34,306 bases of DNA from contig NZ_JARHZE010000065.1 in the NCBI RefSeq assembly GCF_029258315.1, positions 1 through 34,306 of the forward strand, given 5' to 3'. Under the pieces are notes generated by a model. The model was not told the origin of the DNA. It saw only the letters and a program-made list of their open reading frames with translations, and ran no database searches. Position numbers and translations under genes: made by a program. Positions 18,157 through 26,076 of this stretch are shown piece by piece; the first letter of the stretch is position 1; every line of letters begins with the position of its first letter. The stretch comes from Fusobacterium sp. (GTDB lineage Bacteria; Fusobacteriota; Fusobacteriia; Fusobacteriales; Fusobacteriaceae).

Positions 18157-19104
18157 TTATTTAAATGTTTTAACAAAGTTCATAAGTTTAGGACTAAGTA
18201 ATCCCTTTTTATATTTACTATGAAGTTTCCACCTGTCATAAGACCACATCCATTGCTCAGGATATTCTTTCATAACAATCTCCATCTCATCAAACATATT
18301 TTGCACAGTTTTTTGTACGTTTTCTTTAAATGAAAGAGAAGTGTCTTCAGATTTAGGAACTTTTTTAATATGAACTTCAGTTGTATTATCCTCTTTTAAG
18401 ATACAGTACATAAGATATAAAGGTCTTTCATATTTTAGAGCAATACTTGCAACACCAGTAGGAGCTGTTGTTTCCTCACCGAAAAACTTAATATCAGTTC
18501 CATTACTATCTCTATGATCTGTTAAAAGAATTGGTGTCATACCATCTTTAGCACATTTTATTAACTCTCTACTTGTAGTTTTATTTTTCTGAAGAAGAGT
18601 TATATTAAAACGAGTTCTGTTTTTTATTACAAGATCATTTATATATGGGTTTGTTCTATCTTTTGCCACAGTAACAATAGGAAATCTATTGGCTAATTTA
18701 ACAGGAGCCTCCATATTTCCAAAGTGCATAGCACCAAAAACAACAGGACCATTTTTTATAGCCTCATTTAAAAGTTCTTCATCAGCAATTTTAAAATTAT
18801 CATCATTTTCTAAATATTTATCAAGCCACATATTTACAAAAAATGCTCTACTCATAGTTTTACAAGATTCAATACCTAATCTTTTTATTTCTTCATTTGT
18901 TTTTTCTGGGAAAGCTAGTTTTAAATTTAGAATGGTAATATTTCTAACCTCTCCTACAAGTTTAAAAGCTAAAACTGCCACACTTTCACCTATTTTAAAT
19001 CTAGTTTTTTCAGGTAAAAGCATAAATATTTTTTCTAAAAATCTAATAATTAAAAATTGAATATAATATATCCCTCTTTTAAAAAAATTTATATTTCTCT
19101 CCAT
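18157..19104 (-). CDS. LpxL/HtrB-like lysophospholipid acyltransferase (second of a tandem pair)
   Basis: Membrane-associated acyltransferase of the lipid A late-acylation group, which transfers an acyl chain to the lipid A precursor or a related acceptor. An N-terminal hydrophobic segment (about 12-30) is followed by catalytic His127 in MHFGNME (the HX4D/E motif, with Glu132), then DRTNPYINDLVIKNR, LTDHRDSNGTD and a C-terminal EYPEQWMWSYDRW. Length 315 is normal. The GGGG-type SD lies 11 bases from the ATG, within the end of the upstream paralogue, so translation may be coupled. The 18-base gap implies one transcript with the paralogue. Confidence 0.87.
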   Translation of the reverse strand: MERNINFFKRGIYYIQFLIIRFLEKIFMLLPEKTRFKIGESVAVLAFKLVGEVRNITILNLKLAFPEKTNEEIKRLGIESCKTMSRAFFVNMWLDKYLENDDNFKIADEELLNEAIKNGPVVFGAMHFGNMEAPVKLANRFPIVTVAKDRTNPYINDLVIKNRTRFNITLLQKNKTTSRELIKCAKDGMTPILLTDHRDSNGTDIKFFGEETTAPTGVASIALKYERPLYLMYCILKEDNTTEVHIKKVPKSEDTSLSFKENVQKTVQNMFDEMEIVMKEYPEQWMWSYDRWKLHSKYKKGLLSPKLMNFVKTFK

Positions 19105-19122
19105 ATATTATTAATCCCCTTA

Positions 19123-20046
19123 TTACTTTATCAGTTTAGCAAATTCTGTTAAATCTTTTCTTAAAGTTCCTTTTTTATATTGTCTGTAAAAAGTCCATCT
19201 GTCGTGCATCCACATCCATTGTTCAGGATACTCTTTGATAACTTTTTCAATTTCATTTATAGTATTTTGAGTAGTGATTTGAACTTTTTCTTTGAAAGAT
19301 AAAGTTTCATCTTCACATTTTTTAACCTCTTTTATAAAAGCTAAAGTAGAAAAATCTTTTTCATATATACAATAGATTAGATACAAAGGACGATCAAACT
19401 TACAAGCTATACTTGTTATACCAGTAGGAGCGATAGTAGGCTCTCCAAAAAATACCACATCAGTTCCACTACCTTTTTGATCTGTTAAAATAGCAATATT
19501 TCTATTTTCTTTTGCATATTTGATAAGATCTCTACTTGTACTTCTACTTCTTTGTAAAAGAGTGATATTAAAACATTCCCTATTTTTTACAATTTCATTA
19601 TTGACATATGGGTTGTTTTGAGTTTTTCCAACTGTAACAATGTTAAATTTTTCACCTATCTTAAGTAAACCTTCCATATTTCCAAAGTGCATATTAGCAG
19701 ATGCAAAAGGTTGATTTTTTTCTAAGGCCTCAATCATTTCAGGATTTGCTAACTTAAAGTTTCCCTCTTTATTAACATATTTATCAAGCCAAAGAGTTCC
19801 GATAAAAGCCTTTCCAATAGTTTTATAAGATTCAATAGCTATTTTTTCCAACTCTTCTAAAGATTTTTCAGGAAAAACTAATTTAAGATTTAATAGTGTT
19901 GTAATTCTTCTTGATTTTAAAATTTTATAAGAAAGAACTGAAAGTTTTTCTGCAAATTTGAAACGAGATTTTTCAGGAAAAAGCATAAGTATTGACTTTA
20001 AAATTTTAAATAAAATATATTGAATAAAAAATACAAAATTTTTCAT
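19123..20046 (-). CDS. LpxL/HtrB-like lysophospholipid acyltransferase (first of a tandem pair)
   Basis: Paralogue of the downstream gene with the same layout: N-terminal membrane segment, His120 and Glu125 in MHFGNME, NNPYVNNEIVKNR, LTDQKGSGTDVVFFGEP and EYPEQWMWMHDRW. The two align over their full length, so this is a tandem duplication. They may use different acyl donors or acylate different positions, as LpxL and LpxM do in E. coli. The sequence alone does not say which. GGAGGG precedes the ATG. The gene implies a lipid A outer membrane. Confidence 0.87.
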   Translation of the reverse strand: MKNFVFFIQYILFKILKSILMLFPEKSRFKFAEKLSVLSYKILKSRRITTLLNLKLVFPEKSLEELEKIAIESYKTIGKAFIGTLWLDKYVNKEGNFKLANPEMIEALEKNQPFASANMHFGNMEGLLKIGEKFNIVTVGKTQNNPYVNNEIVKNRECFNITLLQRSRSTSRDLIKYAKENRNIAILTDQKGSGTDVVFFGEPTIAPTGITSIACKFDRPLYLIYCIYEKDFSTLAFIKEVKKCEDETLSFKEKVQITTQNTINEIEKVIKEYPEQWMWMHDRWTFYRQYKKGTLRKDLTEFAKLIK

Positions 20047-20063
20047 TTAATCCCTCCAATCAA

Positions 20064-20085
20064 AATAATAACGCTTATTATTATA
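20064..20085 (-). promoter_or_regulatory. Acyltransferase promoter with overlapping 19-bp inverted repeat
   Basis: AATAATAA (20064-20071) and TTATTATT (20075-20082) are perfect inverted arms around CGC. The minus-strand -10 TATAAT (20080-20085) overlaps the repeat, which would cover the transcription start. No good -35 is visible. The size and form resemble an operator of a dimeric repressor; a Fur-type protein is one possibility. Confidence 0.5.
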
Positions 20086-20131
20086 CCATATTTTTTAAAA
20101 ACAATATAGAGAATATGAAAAATATTTGACC

Positions 20132-20160
20132 TTGACATAAAAGTTTAAATAAACTATCAT
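20132..20160 (+). promoter_or_regulatory. glpP promoter
   Basis: TTGACA (20132-20137), a 17-base spacer, and TATCAT (20155-20160). The transcript would start about 25 bases before the ATG. Confidence 0.75.
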
Positions 20161-20192
20161 ATAAGAATAATGACAAATGAAGGGAGAATACT

Positions 20193-20753
20193 ATGAATAT
20201 TAGAGAAATACTTGAAAGAAATCCAATAATACCAGCCTTAAAAAATGAGGAGAATATCGAAGAGGCTATAAAAAGTGGAAGTGAAATTGTATTTATAATA
20301 ATGTCAAATCTTATGAATATAAAAGATATAGTTTCAAGATTAAAAAGTGAAGGAAAAATAGTATTTGTTCACGCTGATATGGTGGAAGGATTATCAAGTT
20401 CAAATTATGGGAAAGAGTTTCTTGTAAATACTATAAGACCAGATGGAATAATAACTACAAAACACAATATGGTTTCATTTGCTCGTAAAAATAATATCTC
20501 TGTTATTCAAAGATATTTTATACTAGATTCATTTTCATTTAAAAATACTATCGCACATATTCGTGAAAACAAACCTGATGCAATAGAGATATTACCAGGA
20601 TTAATGCCTAAGATAATAAAAAGAATCTGTAATCTTGTAAATCTTCCAGTTATAACAGGTGGACTTATAGAGGATAAAGAAGATGTAATGAATGCATTAA
20701 AGTCTGGTGCAGAGGGAGTATCAACAACAAAAGTAGAAATATGGTCAATGTAA
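20193..20753 (+). CDS. glpP: Glycerol-3-phosphate responsive antiterminator GlpP
   Basis: TIM-barrel RNA-binding antiterminator that, with glycerol 3-phosphate, lets transcription pass leader terminators of glp genes (known in Bacillus). The family segments NPIIPALKN, VHADMVEGLSSSNYG, DGIITTKHNMVSFAR, QRYFILDSFSF, IEILPGLMPKI and TGGLIEDKEDV are all present. Length 186 is typical. GGGAG (20182-20186) lies six bases before the ATG. No glp gene is adjacent, so its target is elsewhere. Confidence 0.92.
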   Translation: MNIREILERNPIIPALKNEENIEEAIKSGSEIVFIIMSNLMNIKDIVSRLKSEGKIVFVHADMVEGLSSSNYGKEFLVNTIRPDGIITTKHNMVSFARKNNISVIQRYFILDSFSFKNTIAHIRENKPDAIEILPGLMPKIIKRICNLVNLPVITGGLIEDKEDVMNALKSGAEGVSTTKVEIWSM

Positions 20754-20761
20754 GATTAATC

Positions 20762-20797
20762 GTCAGTCCTAAATTTTAAGGATTGACTTTTTTTATT
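20762..20797 (+). terminator. Terminator after glpP
   Basis: GTCAGTCCT (20762-20770) pairs with AGGATTGAC (20779-20787), one G-U pair, followed by a T7 run and more T. Confidence 0.9.
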
Positions 20798-20813
20798 TTT
20801 TGAATAAAAAATA

Positions 20814-20822
20814 TGATATAAT
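20814..20822 (+). promoter_or_regulatory. recG extended -10 promoter
   Basis: TGA followed by TATAAT (20817-20822). No -35 of quality is visible at the proper distance. Confidence 0.5.
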
Positions 20823-20856
20823 TTATCTATATTAAAAATAAAAAATGGAGAATTTT

Positions 20857-22911
20857 ATGGAAGATAATTACGATTTAATTTTTAAAAGTATAGAAAATTT
20901 AGATAATATAACAGTAAAAGAGTTAAAAAATTTGGAGTCTTTAGAAATTGAAAATATAAAAGATTTATTATATTATTTTCCAAGAGCCTATGATGATAGA
21001 ACGAATATAAAAAAGATAGAGGAGCTAAGGGGAAATGAATATGTTGTCTTAAAAGTTCAATTTTTAACTGTATCAAATCCTTTTTTACCTTCAAGAGTAA
21101 AGATGACAAAAGCAAGGGCTACTGATGGAACAGGGGTAATAGATGTGGTTTGGTTTCAGATGCCATATCTTGCTAAAAGTTTAAAGATAGGTGATGAATA
21201 TATTTTAATTGGACAGGTAAAACCAGGATATAATTTTCAGATGACAAATCCTGAATTTAAAAAATTAACAAATCAAAAAGAGATGGAAAAGGGAGAAATC
21301 TTACCTATATATAGTACAACTAAAAATTTTACTCAAAACTCACTTAGAAAAATTTTAAAGAAAACTTTAATAAATTATTCTAAATATTTAGAGGAAAATA
21401 TTCCAGATGAAATTGTGGAAAAATATAAGATTCTTTCTAGGAGAGAGGCTTTAAAACAGATACATTTTCCAGAAAATAAAAAATATTTAGAGGAGAGTAA
21501 GAGAAGATTTGCAATAGAGGAACTTTTAGTTCTTGAGATGGGAATCTTACAAAATAAATATCTAGGTGGAGATATATTTGAAAGAAAATATAATTTAATA
21601 GGAAATAAAGAACTTGTAAAAAAATATTTAAAAAGTTTAAATTTTGATTTAACCAATGCACAAAAAAAAGTTGTAACTGAAATATATAAAGAATTAAATA
21701 ATGGAATTTATATAAATAGACTTATCCAAGGGGATGTTGGAAGTGGAAAGACAATAGTTGCTATGACTCTACTATTATATATAGTAGAAAATGGATACCA
21801 AGGGGTTATAATGGCACCTACTGAGATACTAGCTACACAACACTATCTTTCTATAAAAGATGACTTTGAAAATTTAGGAGTTAGGGTAGAACTTTTAACT
21901 GGAAGTGTAAAAGGAAAGAAAAAGGAGAAACTTTTAGAAGATATAAAAAATGGTGAGGTAAAATTAATAATAGGAACTCACGCTCTTATAGAAGATAATG
22001 TAGAGTTTAAAAATCTAGGACTTATAGTTATAGATGAACAGCATAGATTTGGTGTTGTTCAAAGAAAAAAATTAAGAGATAAGGGGATATTATCAAACCT
22101 TTTAGTAATGAGTGCCACACCTATTCCAAGATCTTTAGCTTTAAGTATATATGGAGATTTAGATGTATCAATAATTGATGAACTTCCTCCGGGAAGAAAA
22201 CCTATAAAAACTAAATGGATCAATAATGACAGTGATCTTCAAAAAGTTTATGATTTTATAGAAAAAAAATTAAACGAGGGAAGACAGGCTTATTTTATAG
22301 TTCCTTTGATAGAGGATAGTGATAAAATATCTGCTAAATCTGTTGAAGAATATAAAAGTGAAATAGAAAATGTATTTTCTGATAAGAGAATTGGTATCTT
22401 ACACGGAAAAATGAAAAATGCTGAAAAAGATCAAGTAATGCAAGATTTTAAAAATAAAAAATTGGATATTTTGCTTTCGACAACTGTTGTAGAGGTTGGA
22501 GTAAATGTTCCCAACGCCTCAATAATTACTATAATAAATGCTGAGAGATTTGGGCTTTCATCACTTCATCAATTGAGAGGAAGGGTAGGAAGAGGGGAAT
22601 ACCAGTCTTATTGTTTTTTAATATCTCATAGTGATAATGATAATACAAAGGCTCGTATGAGAATAATGGAGAAAACAAATGATGGATTTGAGATAGCTGA
22701 GGAAGATTTAAGACTTAGAAAAGCTGGAGAAATTTTTGGAGTAAAGCAGTCTGGAATAAGTGATTTAAAATTTATAGATATTACTCAAGATGTAAAAACT
22801 ATAAAAATGGTAAAAGAGATTTGTATAGAATACTTAAATAAAACTAATGGTATTATAGAAAATAAATATTTGATAAAAGATATTAAAGATAAGTTTAAAG
22901 AAACTATTTAA
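20857..22911 (+). CDS. recG: ATP-dependent DNA helicase RecG
   Basis: Branch-migrating helicase that remodels stalled forks and Holliday junctions. An N-terminal wedge/OB domain (about residues 60-160; RATDGTGVIDVVWF, then YSTTKNFTQNSLRK) precedes the helicase core: Walker A GDVGSGKT (292-299), Walker B DEQHRFG, motif III MSATPIPR, motif VI QLRGRVGRG. The C-terminal RKAGEIFGVKQSG segment is RecG-specific. An ATG at 20845 is in frame but overlaps GGAG (20847-20850), which serves the ATG at 20857, giving 684 residues. Its own promoter lies after the glpP terminator. Confidence 0.95.
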   Translation: MEDNYDLIFKSIENLDNITVKELKNLESLEIENIKDLLYYFPRAYDDRTNIKKIEELRGNEYVVLKVQFLTVSNPFLPSRVKMTKARATDGTGVIDVVWFQMPYLAKSLKIGDEYILIGQVKPGYNFQMTNPEFKKLTNQKEMEKGEILPIYSTTKNFTQNSLRKILKKTLINYSKYLEENIPDEIVEKYKILSRREALKQIHFPENKKYLEESKRRFAIEELLVLEMGILQNKYLGGDIFERKYNLIGNKELVKKYLKSLNFDLTNAQKKVVTEIYKELNNGIYINRLIQGDVGSGKTIVAMTLLLYIVENGYQGVIMAPTEILATQHYLSIKDDFENLGVRVELLTGSVKGKKKEKLLEDIKNGEVKLIIGTHALIEDNVEFKNLGLIVIDEQHRFGVVQRKKLRDKGILSNLLVMSATPIPRSLALSIYGDLDVSIIDELPPGRKPIKTKWINNDSDLQKVYDFIEKKLNEGRQAYFIVPLIEDSDKISAKSVEEYKSEIENVFSDKRIGILHGKMKNAEKDQVMQDFKNKKLDILLSTTVVEVGVNVPNASIITIINAERFGLSSLHQLRGRVGRGEYQSYCFLISHSDNDNTKARMRIMEKTNDGFEIAEEDLRLRKAGEIFGVKQSGISDLKFIDITQDVKTIKMVKEICIEYLNKTNGIIENKYLIKDIKDKFKETI

Positions 22912-22936
22912 AAAACTTTTAAAAAATAAAAAAGTA

Positions 22937-22945
22937 TGCTAAAAT
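22937..22945 (+). promoter_or_regulatory. Possible proS extended -10
   Basis: TGC followed by TAAAAT (22940-22945), about 40 bases before proS. The -35 is weak. Readthrough from recG is also possible since no clear terminator separates them. Confidence 0.35.
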
Positions 22946-22985
22946 GAATAGTACGATTTGAAAATTTTAAGGAGGAAACGGGAGA

Positions 22986-24701
22986 ATGAGATTTAGTAAA
23001 TATTATGTAAAAACTCTAAAAGAAACTCCAAAAGAGGCAGAAGTAGTTAGCCATAAATTATTATTAAGATCTGGAATGATAAAAAAATTGGCTAGTGGAG
23101 TTTATTCATATTTACCACTAGGATACAGAACTCTTAGAAAAATAGAAAATATTGTAAGAGAAGAGATGGAGAGAGCTGGAGCAGTTGAGGTATTTATGCC
23201 AGTTTTACAACCTGCTGAGATTTGGCAAGAATCTGGTAGATGGGATGTTATGGGAGAAGAAATGATAAGAATTAAGGACAGACACGAAAGAGATTTTGTC
23301 CTTGGACCAACTCACGAAGAAACTATAACAGACATAGTAAGAAATGATATATTTTCTTATAAGGCATTACCAATAAACCTATATCAAATTCAAACTAAAT
23401 TTAGAGATGAGAGAAGACCTAGATTTGGACTTATGAGAGGAAGAGAGTTTCTTATGACTGACGGATATTCATTCTCAGTTGATAGAGCTGGACTTGATAA
23501 AGAATTTGAAAATATGCAACAAGCTTATTCAAAAGTATTTGAAAGATGTGGATTAGACTTTAGAATAGTTGATGCAGACTCTGGAGCAATCGGAGGAAAT
23601 GGATCAAGAGAATTTCACGTTATGGCAAACTCAGGAGAAGATGAATTAATATTCTGTGACTCTTGTCACTATGGTGCTAACGTAGAAAAAGCAACAAATA
23701 AATTAACTTCTCTACCTAAAGAGGAATTAAAAGAGCCTGTACTTGTACCAACACCAAATATTGCAAAAATAGAGGATGTTGTAGCTAACTTAGGTGTAGA
23801 AATAGAAAGAACTGTAAAAGCAATAATGTATAAAGATGTTGTTACAGATGCTCCTTATATGGTATTAATCAGAGGAGATATAGAAGTTAACGAAGTAAAA
23901 GTTAAAAATTTAATCAATACAATAGATATAGTTATGTTAACAGATGAAGAAATATCAAAATTAGGATTATTTAAAGGATTTATTGGACCATATGGAATGG
24001 ATCTAAAATCAAAAGGAATAACTGTTATAGCTGATGAATCTGTTGTAGAGATAACAAACCATACAGCTGGAGGAAATCAACCAGATACTCACTATTTAAA
24101 TGTTAACTATGGTAGAGATTATACAGTTGATATAGTTGCAGATGTAAGAACTGTTAAAGAGGGAGATATCTGCTCAATCTGTGGAAAACCATTAAGAGTT
24201 GCTAGAGGAATTGAGTGTGGACACATATTCAAACTTGGTAAAAAATATTCTGAGCCAATGCACGCAGTTGTTTTAGATGAAAATGGAAAAGAAGTTGTTA
24301 TGGAAATGGGATGCTATGGAATAGGAGTTTCAAGAACTATGGCAGCATCTATTGAACAAAATAATGACGAGAACGGAATTATATGGCCAGTTTCAATAGC
24401 TCCATATGTAGTAGATGTAATTGCTACTAATATGAAAGATGAAGATCAAGTTAATTTAGCAGAAGAATTATACGGAGCATTAACAAATAATGGAGTAGAA
24501 ACAATCTACGACGATAGAAACGAAAGAGCTGGATTTAAATTTAAAGATGCTGACTTAATTGGATTCCCATTCAAAGTTGTTTGTGGAAAAAAATCAGCAG
24601 AAGGAATTGTTGAATTAAAAATAAGAAGAACTGGAGAAACTATGGAGATCGGAAAAGATCAAGTAGTTGAAACAGTAAAAGAATTAATGAAAAAATATTA
24701 A
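22986..24701 (+). CDS. proS: Proline-tRNA ligase (bacterial type, with editing domain)
   Basis: Class II aminoacyl-tRNA synthetase. The class II motifs (FMPVLQPAEIWQESGRW, then FRDERRPRFGLMRGREFLMTDGYSF) come first. The inserted editing domain follows (about residues 225-400; HTAGGNQPDTHYLNVNYGRD). The motif 3 segment MGCYGIGVSRTMAA and the C-terminal anticodon-binding domain (DDRNERAGFKFKDADLIGFP) complete it. Length 571 is standard for the bacterial form. AAGGAGG at 22969-22975 lies 10 bases before the ATG. Confidence 0.97.
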   Translation: MRFSKYYVKTLKETPKEAEVVSHKLLLRSGMIKKLASGVYSYLPLGYRTLRKIENIVREEMERAGAVEVFMPVLQPAEIWQESGRWDVMGEEMIRIKDRHERDFVLGPTHEETITDIVRNDIFSYKALPINLYQIQTKFRDERRPRFGLMRGREFLMTDGYSFSVDRAGLDKEFENMQQAYSKVFERCGLDFRIVDADSGAIGGNGSREFHVMANSGEDELIFCDSCHYGANVEKATNKLTSLPKEELKEPVLVPTPNIAKIEDVVANLGVEIERTVKAIMYKDVVTDAPYMVLIRGDIEVNEVKVKNLINTIDIVMLTDEEISKLGLFKGFIGPYGMDLKSKGITVIADESVVEITNHTAGGNQPDTHYLNVNYGRDYTVDIVADVRTVKEGDICSICGKPLRVARGIECGHIFKLGKKYSEPMHAVVLDENGKEVVMEMGCYGIGVSRTMAASIEQNNDENGIIWPVSIAPYVVDVIATNMKDEDQVNLAEELYGALTNNGVETIYDDRNERAGFKFKDADLIGFPFKVVCGKKSAEGIVELKIRRTGETMEIGKDQVVETVKELMKKY

Positions 24702-24734
24702 TTACTGATTAAAAATTTTCATAGAAAATAAAAT

Positions 24735-24763
24735 AAAGAACGACTTATTTAAGTCGTTCTTTT
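24735..24763. terminator. Bidirectional terminator between proS and the symporter gene
   Basis: AAAGAACGACTT (24735-24746) pairs perfectly with AAGTCGTTCTTT (24751-24762) around ATTT. T follows on the plus strand and A precedes, so it serves both convergent genes. Confidence 0.92.
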
Positions 24764-24790
24764 ATAAATTTTAGATATTTTTAATTTGTG

Positions 24791-25975
24791 TTATTTTTCT
24801 TCTTTTTTATTAAGAGAAAATCCAGCAAATTTATTTATAATAAGAGATAGAGCTCCATCTCCAGTTACATTACAAGCAGTACCAAAACTATCTTGAGCAA
24901 GATAAAGTGCTATCATCAAAGATGTAAGTTCAGGAGAGAAACCTAACATAGATTTAAGAAGTCCTAAAGCAGCCATAACAGCTCCACCAGGAACTCCAGG
25001 AGCAGCAACCATTGTAACTCCTAGCATTAAAATAAATCCAATATAAGAACTAAATGAAAAGTTCATTCCTTCAAGCATCATTATAGCAAGAGAACAACTT
25101 GTAAGAGTTATTGTACTTCCAGATAAGTGGATAGTTGCAAATAAAGGTACAGTAAACTCTGCTATTCCATCATTCGCTCCATTCTTTTTAGTTTGAGCTA
25201 AAGTAACAGGGATTGTAGCTGCAGATGATTGAGTTCCAACAGCTGTGAAATATGCAGGAAGCATAGTTCTTAATAGTGAGAATGGATTTTTTCCATTTAA
25301 ACCACCAGCGATAGTATATTGGAATAATAATATTGTTAAATGAAGAAGGATGATAACAACAAAAACTTTAGCAAAAACACTTATGATAATTTCAACTTTA
25401 CCAGCATAAGTCATATTTGCAAATATACCAGCAATATGAAGTGGTAAAAGAGGAATGATAATAGATTTTATTGTTCCTTCAACAATAAGTTGAAATTCAT
25501 CCATAAATTTTTTAATTGTATTTTCTTTTAAGTAGGCTATACCAAGACCAATTAAAAATGCAAATACAAGTGCAGTCATAACATCCATAAGAGGTGGTAT
25601 CTTTACATCAATAAGAGATTTTATCAAAGCCTCTTCAGGATTTGTAGTATCATTAAGAACTAAAGAACCAACTTTTAAAAAACGAGGAAAAATATTAGTA
25701 TCTACAAAATAAGCGAAACTACCAGCAATTATAGTAGAAACATATGCAAGTAGAGTAGAACCCCCTAATAATTTTCCAGCTCCTTTACCAAGGTTTCCAA
25801 TACCAGGAGCAACAAATCCTACAATAATAAGTGGAATGATAAATCCTAAGAAGTTTCCAAAAATATTATTAAATGTAGCAAGTAGTTCAACAACAAATAA
25901 GAATTTCATTTTTCCAATAGCAATACCTAAAACGATTCCTAGAATAAGTCTAGGAAGTAAACCAAATTTTTTCAT
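24791..25975 (-). CDS. Dicarboxylate/amino acid:cation symporter (DAACS family)
   Basis: Secondary transporter of 394 residues with about eight hydrophobic segments. The serine-rich hairpin region (QSSAATIPVTLAQTKKNGA) and the substrate and Na+ site residues in HLSGSTITLTSCSLA and QDSFGTACNVTGDGA are family signatures. The substrate (glutamate/aspartate, serine/threonine or another amino acid) cannot be settled by reading. A TTG at 25990 is in frame, but GGGAGGGG (25981-25988) points to the ATG at 25975. Convergent with proS and divergent from hflX. Confidence 0.9.
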   Translation of the reverse strand: MKKFGLLPRLILGIVLGIAIGKMKFLFVVELLATFNNIFGNFLGFIIPLIIVGFVAPGIGNLGKGAGKLLGGSTLLAYVSTIIAGSFAYFVDTNIFPRFLKVGSLVLNDTTNPEEALIKSLIDVKIPPLMDVMTALVFAFLIGLGIAYLKENTIKKFMDEFQLIVEGTIKSIIIPLLPLHIAGIFANMTYAGKVEIIISVFAKVFVVIILLHLTILLFQYTIAGGLNGKNPFSLLRTMLPAYFTAVGTQSSAATIPVTLAQTKKNGANDGIAEFTVPLFATIHLSGSTITLTSCSLAIMMLEGMNFSFSSYIGFILMLGVTMVAAPGVPGGAVMAALGLLKSMLGFSPELTSLMIALYLAQDSFGTACNVTGDGALSLIINKFAGFSLNKKEEK

Positions 25976-26006
25976 AAAAACCCCTCCCAAAATTGTTTTT
26001 TAATCA

Positions 26007-26035
26007 GATACAATTGTATGTAAAGATGATACAAT
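26007..26035. promoter_or_regulatory. GATACAAT repeats and hflX extended -10 in the divergent gap
   Basis: GATACAAT occurs at 26007-26014 and 26028-26035, 21 bp apart. The first forms the palindrome ATACAATTGTAT (26008-26019). The second is contained in TGA-TACAAT (26027-26035), the likely extended -10 of hflX. The set could be an operator for the divergent symporter and hflX genes. Confidence 0.4.
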
Positions 26036-26076
26036 ATTTGGAAGGAAAAATCAAGTAAAATTTTTAAGGAGGTAGT

